Of a DNA stretch of 64,000 nt, positions 20,242-32,514 are shown in pieces; within the stretch, counting starts at the first letter, position 1, and every line of letters begins with the position of its first letter. The notes under the pieces are model-generated. The model did not search any database and was not told where the DNA came from. It worked only from the letters and a program-made list of their open reading frames with translations. The DNA is from Bacillota bacterium (GTDB lineage Bacteria; Bacillota; SHA-98; Ch115; JABLXJ01), in assembly GCA_013178125.1 (NCBI GenBank), contig JABLXJ010000005.1:145952-209951 (forward strand), written 5' to 3'. The translations under genes and the position numbers were made by a program.

Positions 20242-20715
20242 TCAATCGCGCGGCTCGTGCAGTGGGGACCCGCTTTCATCCTTCGGGCCCTTCTGCTTCG
20301 CCACCTTTAAGCGATTAAGGGCACGCTCGAGCGCGGCACGCGTGGCGATGTAGTCCATATGCTCGGTGCTCTTCGATAGAAGCTCCTCCGCGCGGCGCTT
20401 GGCCTCGAGGGCTCTCTCGACGTCGATCTCCTCTGCCATCTCTACGGCCTCGGCCAGCACTACAACCTTACCGGGCGTGACCTCCATATAACCCTCGCTG
20501 ACGGCGAAATCTATCGTGCCGCGCCCATTCTTAACCGTGAGGACCCCCGTGCGAAGCATGGTTATCAAGGGCACATGGCCCGGCAGCACCCCGAGGTAGC
20601 CATCGTAGGCCGGCGCTATGATGCTCTCCACGTCCTCATCGAATTCAATCTTGGTCGGCGTGGCCACTACCAACCGCATCCTCCGCCTCGTCTCTGCGCC
20701 CCCCACACCTGCCAT
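20242..20715 (-). CDS. atpC: ATP synthase F1 epsilon subunit
   Basis: 157 residues. After a 12-residue leader comes the beta-sandwich 'MRLVVATPTKIEFDEDVESI', 'YDGYLGVLPGHVPLITMLRTG' and then the two-helix C-terminal domain (DVERALEAKRRAEELL...RAALERALNRL). Epsilon links gamma to the c-ring and can inhibit ATP hydrolysis. It starts 9 bases after the atpD stop. ATG 20715 is used; ATG 20679 is the alternative nearer the conserved start. Confidence 0.95.
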   Translation of the reverse strand: MAGVGGAETRRRMRLVVATPTKIEFDEDVESIIAPAYDGYLGVLPGHVPLITMLRTGVLTVKNGRGTIDFAVSEGYMEVTPGKVVVLAEAVEMAEEIDVERALEAKRRAEELLSKSTEHMDYIATRAALERALNRLKVAKQKGPKDESGSPLHEPRD

Positions 20716-20724
20716 AGCATCGCA

Positions 20725-23244
<2,520 letters not shown>

Positions 23245-23266
<22 letters not shown>

Positions 23267-25077
23267 GGTTGCTCACCCACTAGGAAATCCCTCTTGAACT
23301 GTTCAAGGGCAGCCATGAGGCTTCCCCTATAATCATCCGGGAGCGTCCCCGCCTCGCGGATCTTGCGCAGGACCGCAGGGAAATGCTCCCTCATGAACGA
23401 GATGAACTCCCTCTCGAACCAGGCGATCCCATCCACCGGCACATCATCCAGGCCGTGATTTGCAATGGCGTGGAGCAGGACCACCTGATCTTCCACCCTC
23501 ATTGGCGAGTGCTGTTTCTGCTTCAGGAGCGCAACAATCCGCTCGCCCTGGGCAAGCTGCGCCCTGGCCGTGCTGTCGAGCTCGGCTCCAAACTGGGCAA
23601 ACGCCGCCAATTCCCTGTACTGGGCAAGCTCGAGCCTGAGCCTCGTGCCGACCTCCTTCATGGCGGGTATCTGGGCATCCCCGCCGACCCTGGAGACGGA
23701 CAGCCCGGGGTTTACAGCAGGCCGCACACCCGCAAAGAAGAGATCGCTCTCGAGGAATATCTGCCCATCCGTTATCGAGATGATGTTCGTCGGTATATAT
23801 GCTGAGACGTCCCCGGCGAGGGTCTCCACTATGGGGAGGGCGGTCATCGAGCCACCCCCCGACCTCTCCGCCAGTTTTGCCGCGCGCTCGAGGAGGCGCC
23901 CATGAAGGTAGAAAATATCCCCGGGATATGCCTCCCTGCCGGGTGGCCGCCGCAGGAGGAGAGACATCTCCCGGTAGGCCACGGCATGCTTCGAGAGATC
24001 ATCGTAGACGACCAAAACATCCTCGCCGGAATACATGAATTCCTCGGCCATGGCACACCCCGCATAGGGGGCTACGTACTGCAATGGCGTAGGATCACTC
24101 GACGTCGCAACGACCACGATTGTATAGGGCATGGCCCCGTGCTGTTCCAGCGTATTCACGACCTGTGCCACTGTCGAGGCCTTCTGGCCTATGGCAATAT
24201 ATATGCATATAACGCCGCTATCTTTTTGGTTTAGAATGGTATCCACCGCTATAGTGGTCTTCCCGGTCTGCCTGTCGCCGATGATCAATTCGCGCTGTCC
24301 CCGGCCGATCGGGACGAGGGCGTCGATCACCTTCAGGCCTGTATAGAGAGGCCTCCGCACCGGCTCCCTGTCGGCCACTCCGGGTGCGGGTGATTCGACC
24401 GGCCGACTCCTGGTCGCGAGGACGGGCCCCCTGCCATCCAGGGGCCGCCCGAGGGCATCAACAACCCTGCCGAGAAGCTCGCGCCCGACGGGCACCTCGA
24501 CGACCCTTCCCAAGGCCCTGACGGTATCGCCTTCACCCACCATCTCGCCGGGTCCGAGCAGGATGCACCCGATAGAATCTTCATCCAGGTCGAGGGCGAT
24601 GCCGGGCACCCCGCTCTCGAACTCCACGAGCTCGCCGGACATTGTATCCTCCAGATCCGTCACCCTGGCGACGCCATCGCCTACCGAGATGACTTCTCCG
24701 ACGCTGTCAAGCCCCACATCCGGCTGGTAATCCTCCAGGGCCGCCCTCATTACGTTCATCATCTCTGATGGCGAGAGCTCGCGGCCAGCCATCGCCATCT
24801 CCATCCTCCTGGCAAGGGTGGACTGGAGAGCGGCAAACCGGCGCCTGATGCTCCCGTCGACAATCCTGTTTCCTGCATGTATTATCATGCCGCCAATGAT
24901 CCCGGGGTCCACCTTGAACGAAACGTTGAGGGACGGACTCCGGGCCGTGGATCTCAATTTATTGATTATATCCTGCCGGAGCCCTGGGCCAGGAGGCACA
25001 GCAAGGGTCACCGTGACTCGCCTGGGCCGGGCCTGGCGCTTGAAAGCCTCTTCAAATAGTTTTGTTTTCTCGATCAC
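23245..25077 (-). CDS. atpA: ATP synthase delta(C-terminal)-alpha fusion subunit
   Basis: 610 residues. Residues about 20-90 are the C-terminal domain of the delta (AtpH/OSCP) subunit: '[19 protein letters not shown]', then '[20 protein letters not shown]' and '[16 protein letters not shown]'. From about residue 101 a complete alpha subunit follows: '[19 protein letters not shown]', '[20 protein letters not shown]', Walker [12 protein letters not shown] and '[20 protein letters not shown]'. The GTG start is firm: a ribosome site (AGGTGA) lies just upstream and an in-frame TGA is 9 bases before. No gene for the delta N-terminal domain exists between atpF and this gene, where atpH is expected. 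The fusion would put three delta C-terminal domains on each F1 unless processed. Confidence 0.93.
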
Positions 25078-25080
25078 AGT

Positions 25081-25131
25081 AAATCACCTGTTGATCATGG
25101 TAAATCGCCTGATCGCGCAAATCGCCTGATC
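25081..25131 (-). repeat. Triplicated ribosome-site-like repeat before atpA
   Basis: On the plus strand AAATCACCTGTTGATC (25081-25096) and two copies of AAATCGCCTGATC (25102-25114, 25119-25131). Read on the minus strand these are three tandem copies of GATCAGGCGATTT-like sequence, the last forming the atpA ribosome site. Confidence 0.6.
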
Positions 25132-25147
25132 ACTCATTATAGCCAGA

Positions 25148-25648
25148 TTATAGGGAATCACCAATCCTAGAGAAAACAGGATCATTCAATAGATCCCTGA
25201 TAATTTTCTCCTGAGAATCCCGGTCAACCGATACCGATGCAACCTTCGACGCCGCGAGGACCGAGAAGGCGATGAGCTGGTCACGGAGCTCTCCCCAGGC
25301 TCTAGCCTCCTTCATGCGAGCCTCTCTCTCCGCCTTTTCCACGATCCGCTTCGCCTCGCTGCGCGCACTCTCGATGATCTCATCCCGGGCATGCTCGCCT
25401 TCCCGGACCGCATTCTCGATGATATTTTGAACTTCCTTGCGCGCCTGGGCTATATGCATCTCATATTCCTCTTTGAGTCTCGCAGCTTCCTTGCGGGCCG
25501 CCTCGGCCTCGGCTATATTCCTGGATATAAGTTGTTCGCGCTCCTTGAGAAATCTTTTCATCGGCTTGTAAAGGAAGGCGCCGAGCAACGCCACGAGTAG
25601 AATGAAATTGATTATACTTGCAACGAAGGTCATGTCGATCTGAACCAA
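25148..25648 (-). CDS. atpF: ATP synthase F0 b subunit
   Basis: About 166 residues from a TTG at 25648, placed 6 bases after GGAGGTGA; the frame is open to 25753 but the upstream part is Pro/Arg-rich and not conserved. One membrane helix (FVASIINFILLVALLGAFLY) is followed by 'KPMKRFLKEREQLI' and a long charged coiled coil (about residues 40-150). The b dimer is the peripheral stalk, which normally binds delta. It precedes the delta-alpha fusion gene, with only a 70-base gap where atpH is normally found. Confidence 0.93.
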   Translation of the reverse strand: MVQIDMTFVASIINFILLVALLGAFLYKPMKRFLKEREQLISRNIAEAEAARKEAARLKEEYEMHIAQARKEVQNIIENAVREGEHARDEIIESARSEAKRIVEKAEREARMKEARAWGELRDQLIAFSVLAASKVASVSVDRDSQEKIIRDLLNDPVFSRIGDSL

Positions 25649-25848
25649 ATCCCTCACCTCCGACCCGGGCAAACCCAACCCCGGACGAGCCCCGATGCCC
25701 ACGTCCGCCCTGATAGGGGTACGTATAGGGCAGGGCGCTGACGGGGGTGCCATACTCCATTTAGAAATATAGAAATGCCCCTGCGACTATGGCATCATGG
25801 AGTTCTGCGCTAGGAAATCCTTAAATAACCCGGATAAATAATCATTCT

Positions 25849-26100
25849 TTATAGAAATGGATTCGCATAAAGAAGAATCAAGGCCACAACCAGCGCTATA
25901 ATCGGTGTCGCCTCCACCAGGCCGATCCCTATCAACATCGTCGAAAAGATCGAGGCCTTGGCCTCGGGTTGCCTCGCGATCCCCTCAACCGCACGGCTCG
26001 CCACCTGGGCATCGCCCAGACCGGCTATTGCAGCAGCTACACAGACTATAACGCAGATGGCGGCTATAGATGCCAGTTTGATCAATACTACCTCTGCCAA
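25849..26100 (-). CDS. atpE: ATP synthase F0 c subunit
   Basis: 83 residues, two-helix hairpin. The polar loop is 'EGIARQPEA' and the ion-binding glutamate is E63 in '[17 protein letters not shown]'. The neighbourhood is mixed: T65 and the C-terminal 'LILLYANPF' resemble Na+ rings, but the Na+ ligand serine after the glutamate is alanine (A64) and the helix-1 glutamine is aspartate (D30). Proton coupling seems more likely; this is an inference. It forms the rotor ring. Confidence 0.96.
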   Translation of the reverse strand: MAEVVLIKLASIAAICVIVCVAAAIAGLGDAQVASRAVEGIARQPEAKASIFSTMLIGIGLVEATPIIALVVALILLYANPFL

Positions 26101-26155
26101 CTTAAGATTCCTCCTTCAACGCTCTAAAGCTCCCGCTTCCTCGTTATTGCCCCTC

Positions 26156-26821
26156 TTACTCCTCCGTCGCGACCGATACATATGCAACGGATAGCATCAT
26201 GAATAGATACGCCTGCAGGACCCCCACAAACACGTGAAATGCCTGGGCCAGCGTGGGAACTGCATACGCAACTAAATTCCCGAGGATGATTACGAGCACG
26301 TCGCCTGCAAACATGTTTCCAAAAAGACGAAATGCAAGCGTCAGGGTGCGCGTAAATATCTCTATGAGATTCAAAGGGAGAAAGAGCGGGTTCGGCTTGA
26401 TGAAACCTATCAAGTAATTTTTAAGGCCCTTGCTCCTGGCTCCCGCGTAGATGGTTAACCCCATGACCACCGCGGCCAGCGCCAGGGTGACATTCAGGTC
26501 GGCCGTCGGGGATTCAAACCCCGGGACCACACCAAGCAGGTTTGAAAAGAGTATAAACAAGAAAAGCGACGCGATGATGGGCGTACACGGGCGCGCAGCC
26601 GGAGAGATGTTGGCGCCGATCGTGCCATCTAACCATTCTATGGCAAATTCGATCACATTCTGAATTCCTCGGGGCACTAGCCTCATCTGGTGCGTCGCGA
26701 GCCAGGAGAGGACCACCAGCAGCGCGATGACGACCCACGTCATAATCACGGTATCGAGGTGAAGCGTGCTACCGGCGATATGAATTATGTGGTGAGCCCC
26801 TATGTGTTCCGTCCCGCTCAT
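26156..26821 (-). CDS. atpB: ATP synthase F0 a subunit
   Basis: About 221 residues from an ATG at 26821 with GGGGGCAGGA before it. Five to six membrane helices; the essential arginine is in 'IFTRTLTLAFRLFGNMFAGD', with 'NLLGVVPGFESPTADLNVT' and the C-terminal 'FHVFVGVLQAYLFMMLSVAYV'. The a subunit carries the ion half-channels against the c-ring. First of the core F0 genes, 55 bases ahead of atpE. The 230-base gap upstream to atpI holds no gene. Confidence 0.96.
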   Translation of the reverse strand: MSGTEHIGAHHIIHIAGSTLHLDTVIMTWVVIALLVVLSWLATHQMRLVPRGIQNVIEFAIEWLDGTIGANISPAARPCTPIIASLFLFILFSNLLGVVPGFESPTADLNVTLALAAVVMGLTIYAGARSKGLKNYLIGFIKPNPLFLPLNLIEIFTRTLTLAFRLFGNMFAGDVLVIILGNLVAYAVPTLAQAFHVFVGVLQAYLFMMLSVAYVSVATEE

Positions 26822-27054
26822 AAGATCCTGCCCCCTGCTCCTATTCCCGTATCCATCCCAGACCACGCGTCCGGCATCCCAGATGGCCTATTCCGGCCCA
26901 CCCAGGCGACCATTATCCGGTGACTGCCCAATACCGTATCACTTGCTCATCAATTACCATTCTATAATTAATCCTGTATTAATCCTGGAAAGCCCGGAGA
27001 GCTCTTGCTCCCCGGAGGGTTTAGGGCCAACCTTCTATCGCATCGCTCTTTCTA

Positions 27055-27342
27055 TCATATTGGTCCCCTGCGGGCGTTTTTGGCGCTAACTATGAGCATT
27101 ATACTCCTCATAACGATAAAAGCAACGACCATCAACATGAATGCCACACCGCCGAGAACCATTACGCCCACGAAAAGCGCAATAAACGTCCCCAGAAGTC
27201 TCGCAGCCGCGCTCAGGCGAATTAAGGCGATGGCCTGCTCGCGCTCCTTCTTGAGGGCCTTCTGTGTCGTGAGCACCAGGATCCGGGAGTCGGCAATTCC
27301 AAGTAAAACCCCCGCCAGTATACCAAGGGCTGGCAAAATCAT
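27055..27342 (-). CDS. atpI: AtpI-like small membrane protein (ATP synthase subunit I family)
   Basis: 95 residues with three to four hydrophobic helices (ILPALGILAGVLLGI, LLGTFIALFVGVMVLGGVAF, MLMVVAFIVMRSIMLIV). Position between atpZ and atpB, and the overall pattern, fit the poorly conserved subunit I family that helps c-ring assembly or Mg2+ supply. The start overlaps the atpZ stop by 4 bases. Sequence alone gives only modest support for the family. Confidence 0.65.
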   Translation of the reverse strand: MILPALGILAGVLLGIADSRILVLTTQKALKKEREQAIALIRLSAAARLLGTFIALFVGVMVLGGVAFMLMVVAFIVMRSIMLIVSAKNARRGPI

Positions 27343-27605
27343 CCCTGCCCGCGCCCCCTGTCCTTTTTCTTCTCCTTCTTATCATCGAATTCGGACATTA
27401 TGAACTTATAGGTACCCCAGAACCCGGAGAACGCGCCCAGAAGGAACCCTGCCAGGGAGAACCACGGGTGCGTGCCAGCGCGCTGGTCCAGAAGACGCCC
27501 CAGGTAGAAGCCTGCTATCATGGAGCCTGCTATGTTGAACCCGATGGTCCCGAAGAATTTCAGGGCCCTGATCAGCTCGGGGTCAAACCACCCGCTGCCA
27601 TTCAC
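27339..27605 (-). CDS. atpZ: AtpZ-like ATP synthase accessory protein
   Basis: 88 residues. Two membrane helices typical of the AtpZ/AtpQ family ('TIGFNIAGSMIAGFYLGRLLD' and 'PWFSLAGFLLGAFSGFWGTYKFI') and a charged C-terminus (DDKKEKKKDRGRGQG). AtpZ and AtpI form a complex that assists F0 assembly in other bacteria. It is the first gene of the atp operon and follows the promoter at about 27783-27811. Confidence 0.82.
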   Translation of the reverse strand: MNGSGWFDPELIRALKFFGTIGFNIAGSMIAGFYLGRLLDQRAGTHPWFSLAGFLLGAFSGFWGTYKFIMSEFDDKKEKKKDRGRGQG

Positions 27606-27782
27606 CCACGACTCCCCCTGCCGGGGCGGAACCGCGGTTCTCCGCGGCCGCTAGTTATCAAGCTATAAAGGCCCGCTCAAGGACGTATTACCGCTACCGC
27701 CGGGCCATAGCCACGCCAGACTACCAAACTGCGTCGAGATGTCCATGCATGAAGGCTTCCCGGGGAACCCGCCGACAAAGTT

Positions 27783-27811
27783 AGTCTAGCATAAAAGGCC
27801 TCGCACGTCAA
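27783..27811 (-). promoter_or_regulatory. Sigma-A promoter of the atp operon
   Basis: On the minus strand TTGACG (27811-27806), 17-base spacer, TAGACT (27788-27783), about 180 bases before atpZ. The remainder of the 27606-27902 gap is GC-rich and holds no gene that I can see. Confidence 0.65.
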
Positions 27812-27902
27812 CGCGCCCAAGCGCGGCGAGCGCGGCCACCCAAGCGACCCAAGCGCAGCAAGAAACGCGGCCGCCCGGCGTCCTGGCTGGCACAGCCGGT
27901 AG

Positions 27903-29180
27903 TTAGCGTATGCCTCTCAAGGAGCTCTCGTAAGGTTCGAAGAGGATATTATATAAATCCATAGCATGCCGGTCCGTCATGCCCGAGATATAATCAGCAA
28001 TCACCCTATGGACATCCTGACCCCGCTCTATCCTTTCCTGCGTTATCCGGGGGAGCATACCCGGGTTTTCCAGAAAAACGTTGAACAGCTCCCTCACAAT
28101 CATTCTCGCCTTATTGCTCATCCTGAGCGTTCTCGGATCATTATAAACCCTGTCTGAAAGGTATGTCTTCAAGGAGCCCAGCCACGGGTAGGTAGGCTCA
28201 CTGAAGAACACCATGGGCTCGTCCGCGATTCGCACATCGTCAGGGTGCCTTATGCTGTGTCGCTCCAGGCGTCTCATAGTCTCCGCCGCCGCATCCCGGA
28301 TAAGATAATCTATAAGGTTGCGGATCGCAAAACGACGCGCCGCATCCCTCTGGAGCTCGGGGGCGCCCTTCAGCCGCCCCCATATCGCCTCCTCACCGCC
28401 GCCAGGAGCGTTCCCCCCGCCACGGTCGCGGTAGCCCCTCCGGCCGGCTATCTCCCTCCAGAGCTCGATTTCGGAGCGCAGCTCCTCCTCGGTCACGAAG
28501 CCAATATAGAGGGCATCCTCCAGGTCGTGTGTGGAATATGCTATCATATCAGATACGCTCGAGATCTGGGCCTCGAAGCCGGGGTGTGGAAAGCTCGAGA
28601 ATTCGGAAACGACTCGGGGAGCGTCAAAGAAGGTTTCATGCCTGGCTATCCCCTCCCGGGTTTCCCATGTAAGGTTGAGGCCAGGGCACTCTGGATAGCG
28701 CTCCTCCAGTTCATCAACTATCCTTAGCGCCTGCAGGTTGTGTTCGAACCCGCCGTGCTCTGCCATTAAGTCCGATAAAGCCTCCTCGCCTGCATGTCCA
28801 AAAGGCGGGTGGCCGACATCGTGTGCAAGCGATATAGCTACCACGAGGTCCTCGTTGGCACCGAGCATGCGAGCCAGCGTCCGTCCGATCTGAGCAACCT
28901 CGAGGGAATGCGTAAGCCTGGTCCTATAAAAGTCCCCTTCATGAAATACAAAAACCTGGGTTTTGTACTGTAATCTCCGGAACGCCGTTGAATGCAGGAT
29001 CCTGTCAGTATCCCGCTGGAATGCGAGGCGCGGGTCGTCGCCATCCTGGGCGCACAAGCGCCCCCGCGTCGCTGCAGACCGTGCCGCATACGGAGGAAGC
29101 AGCTCCTCTCGCCTGGCCAGGTCCTCCTGGTATAGAATCCGGTAGCCGTAGCTGCCGTAGCTAGAATATTCCCGCTCCAC
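27903..29180 (-). CDS. dgt: dGTP triphosphohydrolase-like HD-domain protein
   Basis: 425 residues. HD-domain metal ligands are in 'TRLTHSLEVAQIGRTLAR', 'ISLAHDVGHPPFGHAGEEAL' and 'DMIAYSTHDLEDAL', with 'DPRLAFQRDTDRILHSTAFR' at the N-terminus, all typical of the Dgt/dNTPase family. It hydrolyses dNTPs to nucleosides and triphosphate and helps control dNTP pools. Start is a GTG with GGTGAT upstream. It is in the same direction as the VanW gene upstream and the atp operon downstream, the latter with its own promoter. Confidence 0.93.
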   Translation of the reverse strand: MEREYSSYGSYGYRILYQEDLARREELLPPYAARSAATRGRLCAQDGDDPRLAFQRDTDRILHSTAFRRLQYKTQVFVFHEGDFYRTRLTHSLEVAQIGRTLARMLGANEDLVVAISLAHDVGHPPFGHAGEEALSDLMAEHGGFEHNLQALRIVDELEERYPECPGLNLTWETREGIARHETFFDAPRVVSEFSSFPHPGFEAQISSVSDMIAYSTHDLEDALYIGFVTEEELRSEIELWREIAGRRGYRDRGGGNAPGGGEEAIWGRLKGAPELQRDAARRFAIRNLIDYLIRDAAAETMRRLERHSIRHPDDVRIADEPMVFFSEPTYPWLGSLKTYLSDRVYNDPRTLRMSNKARMIVRELFNVFLENPGMLPRITQERIERGQDVHRVIADYISGMTDRHAMDLYNILFEPYESSLRGIR

Positions 29181-29234
29181 AGCACATCACCAGCCTTGCG
29201 TATCTTGCAGATTGACGCTCAGACTCCATAAGCC

Positions 29235-30632
29235 TTATAAGTAGTTGTCTGCCGGTTCCCGGCCCCCGACACCGATTCTTACAATAGTCGGCCGGGGGTC
29301 ATACTGGTCCACCGATACCAGGTCCCTCCTGAGTTCCAGGCCATTTCTGGATATAACCCTCCAGACCTTTACCACATAGCCCGGGGCGCCTTTCTTCTCA
29401 ACCTTCTTCTCGCCGGGCTTCAACGTCCGGTCCTCCTTTTCGATGATCCCAGGCTCTATCCTGTCGATTATCTCTGTCTCAATGGAAACAATATCTAGAT
29501 CATCTGTAGGCGTTCCAAATAGCCTCACTTTAAGCACGTTACCCTCAACGGCAGTTGTAACCAGGATGTGACTGCCCGTGGTGTTTTTGAACTTGAAATC
29601 AAGGTAATCGTAGGCCACGGTGGCATCGCGGCCGGGCGGGACGTAAGCCGGCGCCAATGAATGGTTGCTCCGGGCCACAACCTCCAGGCCCGCCAAGAGC
29701 ACGGCATTATATAGCGTCGTTGATACCTGGCAGATGCCGCCCCCTATATCTGGAACAAGCTCCTGATTCAGCACGACAGGCGCGCGCCTATAGCCCATCT
29801 TCTCGCTGCGTGGCCCTACCACCTTGTTAAAGGAGAAGATCCCGCTGGGCGGGATTATATAACCATTGAGGGCGGCGGCCCCGGTGGCTATATTGTGTAC
29901 CCGATCAGCATCCCCGGGGTCGAATACAGTCTGGTAAGACCCTAGGAGCCGCCTGATTCCCATGGCCCGGGCTTCACCCGTCGTCAGGCCTGGCCTTATC
30001 TCCCTTACCGTTAGGGGCAAGGTCCTGTCGTAAGACCTGGTTATCGCAGCCTGGATCCTTGGTGGGAGATCCGAGGCGTCAAGGCGGGCGCCAGGGCTGC
30101 TCTCTTCTATCTCGACCGTCCCGTCCTCCTGTGGGACGAATACCGCATCCCTGGGCGCCTGGTCGATCTCAGCCCGCAGGTTAGCGATGAAAGCCCTGAA
30201 GCGCCCCTCATCGACCGTGAATCGCAGGGGGACCTCAATCCCCAGGGTGCGGGCCTCGCGCCTTTCCCTCATCCGGCGGAACAACCCGCCCGTGCGGCCA
30301 GTGGCGAGGGCCCTCGCCACCGCCCCTCCGATATCCGGCGAGATGCCCATCTTGCCCGGGGCCAGGTGCCATCTCTGCTCCTGGTGCTCGAGGATAATAG
30401 GCCGCTCCAGCCAGGCTGTAGCTCGCTCACCCAGCATCTCCCGGGCCTCCGCGGCGGTGCGGCCGCCCACGTCGACCCCTGCGATGCTCACCCCGGGGAT
30501 TATCCTGCCAGGCGAGGTGCGCCGCCCAAAGCCAGCACCAGACATGATAGCCGCTATACCAAGCAATGCCAACAAGATTAGCCATTTTTCGAGATTCGAT
30601 TTCGATCGCCCTGCGGATACCTTTCTGCTCAT
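29235..30632 (-). CDS. VanW-family protein with peptidoglycan-binding and G5 domains
   Basis: About 465 residues from the ATG at 30632 (AGGTGAAGAA upstream). A membrane anchor (about 17-36, LILLALLGIAAIMSGAGFG) is followed by two PG-binding-4 (YoaR-type) segments, a VanW domain ('NGYIIPPSGIFSFNKVVGPR', 'LVPDIGGGICQVSTTLYNAV', 'RSNHSLAPAYVPPGRDATV') and a C-terminal G5 domain ('DRTLKPGEKKVEKKGAPGY'). These exported proteins bind cell-wall polymers; several clostridial ones are linked to sporulation or germination. Exact function unknown. It precedes dgt by 55 bases. Confidence 0.88.
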   Translation of the reverse strand: MSRKVSAGRSKSNLEKWLILLALLGIAAIMSGAGFGRRTSPGRIIPGVSIAGVDVGGRTAAEAREMLGERATAWLERPIILEHQEQRWHLAPGKMGISPDIGGAVARALATGRTGGLFRRMRERREARTLGIEVPLRFTVDEGRFRAFIANLRAEIDQAPRDAVFVPQEDGTVEIEESSPGARLDASDLPPRIQAAITRSYDRTLPLTVREIRPGLTTGEARAMGIRRLLGSYQTVFDPGDADRVHNIATGAAALNGYIIPPSGIFSFNKVVGPRSEKMGYRRAPVVLNQELVPDIGGGICQVSTTLYNAVLLAGLEVVARSNHSLAPAYVPPGRDATVAYDYLDFKFKNTTGSHILVTTAVEGNVLKVRLFGTPTDDLDIVSIETEIIDRIEPGIIEKEDRTLKPGEKKVEKKGAPGYVVKVWRVISRNGLELRRDLVSVDQYDPRPTIVRIGVGGREPADNYL

Positions 30633-30902
30633 TTCTTCACCTGGTCTGCCGTTCACCCCTGTTCATACCCACAAGCCGGGGGCACCCACAGGCCTGAGGA
30701 GGCCTGAGTATCCACTTCTTGTAAACGATGATTCAGCAGTTGTATCATACTTCGACTCCCCCGCAGCATTTCCTGCAAATCCAACCGCAGCCTTGCAACT
30801 GGAGCCTCGCAACCCACCAGCCGAGCCGTGAACTTCTATAAAATATGACATAATATTTATATGGCATGATACTATTGCGGTCCATCTCGTCTTTCTACCC
30901 TT

Positions 30903-31979
30903 CTATCTGGCGCGCAGCGCAGCCAGGGCCAGGAATACCATACACGCCAGGCCCACGTAACCAAACAAAGGGTAGATTGTCCCGACCAGCCTCGAAAAAC
31001 CAAGCATAGCGGGGCCCACGGCTCCTAGCGCGATGAGGGCCCCTGCGCCGCTGGGGCCCAGGTACGGGCACCCGTTCCCGGCGATACGCTTCCCGAGCGT
31101 AAAGGCACACGCCACAGCCGTGGTGATCATTGCAAACCAGATGGCAAGGGCGTATCCAAGGGCAAACACCCTGCCCAACCCCTGCGCGATATAGAGCATC
31201 GGGATCTCGATCTCCGTCAATATATCCCTGTAGGGGCTTATTGTGGCCACGATAACCACGGCCAGAACCGTCAGGCAAAGCCCACCCAGGCTGCCGCCCC
31301 ATATAGCGGCCCTGATCGAGGGGATGCTACGCCCCATGGAGGCGAGAACCCCTATCCCCAGGAGTATGTTGTAGGAAACGTATATCACCGCCGCGACCTG
31401 CCATGTCGGAAGCACGTTAAGCCCCCATGCCAGCACGGGGAAGCCGGCACCCGGCTGTGGCTCAAACCACGACCGTACCCCCACAATCACTGCAGCTATT
31501 ATCATCCATGGGACCATGATCACATTGGCCCGGGTGACCCCCTCTATTCCTGCCAGGACCGCGATTCCGGTAAGCGCGGCTGTAATAAATACTCCAATCT
31601 CCGGCCTGATCCCGAGCTGTTGCTGGAACAGGGCACCGCCCCCTGCAAGCATTACACATAGGGAAGACAGGGAGAAAGCCATCAATATGATATCAAATGC
31701 CCGCCCGGCGGGCCGCCCGAAGATGTATTCCAGGAACTCTCCTGTATGCGCCGGTGCAACTCTATAAGCCAGGCCCATGATGGTTACCCCATAGCCAATG
31801 AAGAGAAGACCGGAGATGAGAATGGCGGCACTCCATCGCTGGCCAAAGGAAGCAAAAAACTGCAGGCCTTCCTGGCCTGATGCAAACCCCGCACCCACCA
31901 CCGACCCGATATATGTCGCTGCCAGCTTTACTGTGGCGATAACATCTGTTTTCAAGGCTACGCTGCTGGTGGTGCGCAT
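30903..31979 (-). CDS. YkvI-family membrane protein (APC-like transporter)
   Basis: About 358 residues from the ATG at 31979 (GTGGAGGGCG upstream). Around ten hydrophobic helices; the first, 'LAATYIGSVVGAGFASGQEG', is the broken-helix signature of LeuT-fold carriers and characteristic of YkvI. Others include 'FDIILMAFSLSSLCVMLAGG' and 'GALIALGAVGPAMLGFSRLVG'. Substrate unknown; the family is related to GerAB-type spore germination carriers and amino-acid permeases. It is transcribed alone from the 500-base divergent gap shared with yyaC. Confidence 0.8.
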   Translation of the reverse strand: MRTTSSVALKTDVIATVKLAATYIGSVVGAGFASGQEGLQFFASFGQRWSAAILISGLLFIGYGVTIMGLAYRVAPAHTGEFLEYIFGRPAGRAFDIILMAFSLSSLCVMLAGGGALFQQQLGIRPEIGVFITAALTGIAVLAGIEGVTRANVIMVPWMIIAAVIVGVRSWFEPQPGAGFPVLAWGLNVLPTWQVAAVIYVSYNILLGIGVLASMGRSIPSIRAAIWGGSLGGLCLTVLAVVIVATISPYRDILTEIEIPMLYIAQGLGRVFALGYALAIWFAMITTAVACAFTLGKRIAGNGCPYLGPSGAGALIALGAVGPAMLGFSRLVGTIYPLFGYVGLACMVFLALAALRAR

Positions 31980-32514
31980 AACAATCGCCCTCCACATTTA
32001 CACGCACAGCTACGTTCAGAGTTGGCTGGTTCTCATTAATCTATATGCCAGCCGGGCGGCGCGCTTCACTCCTCTTTTCAGGCGTCCCGCACCAGCCTGA
32101 CCCATCTTCCCGCCCTCGCACGAGAATCCGGCTACCTGCTCCCCTTCCCGCACCCAGTTTCCTAGAATACCACCGGGAATATCGCCCGGAATACTATCAG
32201 GTTCCTGACACATACCATACGGACTACCCCACTATCGCAACGCCGGCTATCCCAGTATAAACGCAGCGTGGATGCATAGAAAGCCTCTCCCCTTCATATA
32301 ATGGCAATATCTAGGCACCGGGCAAAATAACAACGCCAGGGCGTTTAGCAGGAGCCTCCAGGCCGGAATAGAGGCGACCCACCCGGTGTGTTGTAGCCAT
32401 TCAATTACTATCTAAACCGCTACCCAAGGTAGCCCTGTAAACTTCTGCATATAACTCAGGAGTAACTTAGGAGGGCGGCGGCAGAAGGCTGAAACTCCCT
32501 TCGAGGTGAACGCG
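31980..32514. other. Divergent intergenic region ykvI-yyaC
   Basis: About 535 bases with no convincing gene; short frames have no ribosome sites. It must contain both divergent promoters, but no clear sigma-A pair was found. A forespore or mother-cell sigma promoter for yyaC is possible but was not recognised. Confidence 0.4.

Noticed and set aside
26505..26525. tRNA T-arm-like sequence
   Set aside because: It lies within the atpB coding sequence and no acceptor or anticodon arms surround it.
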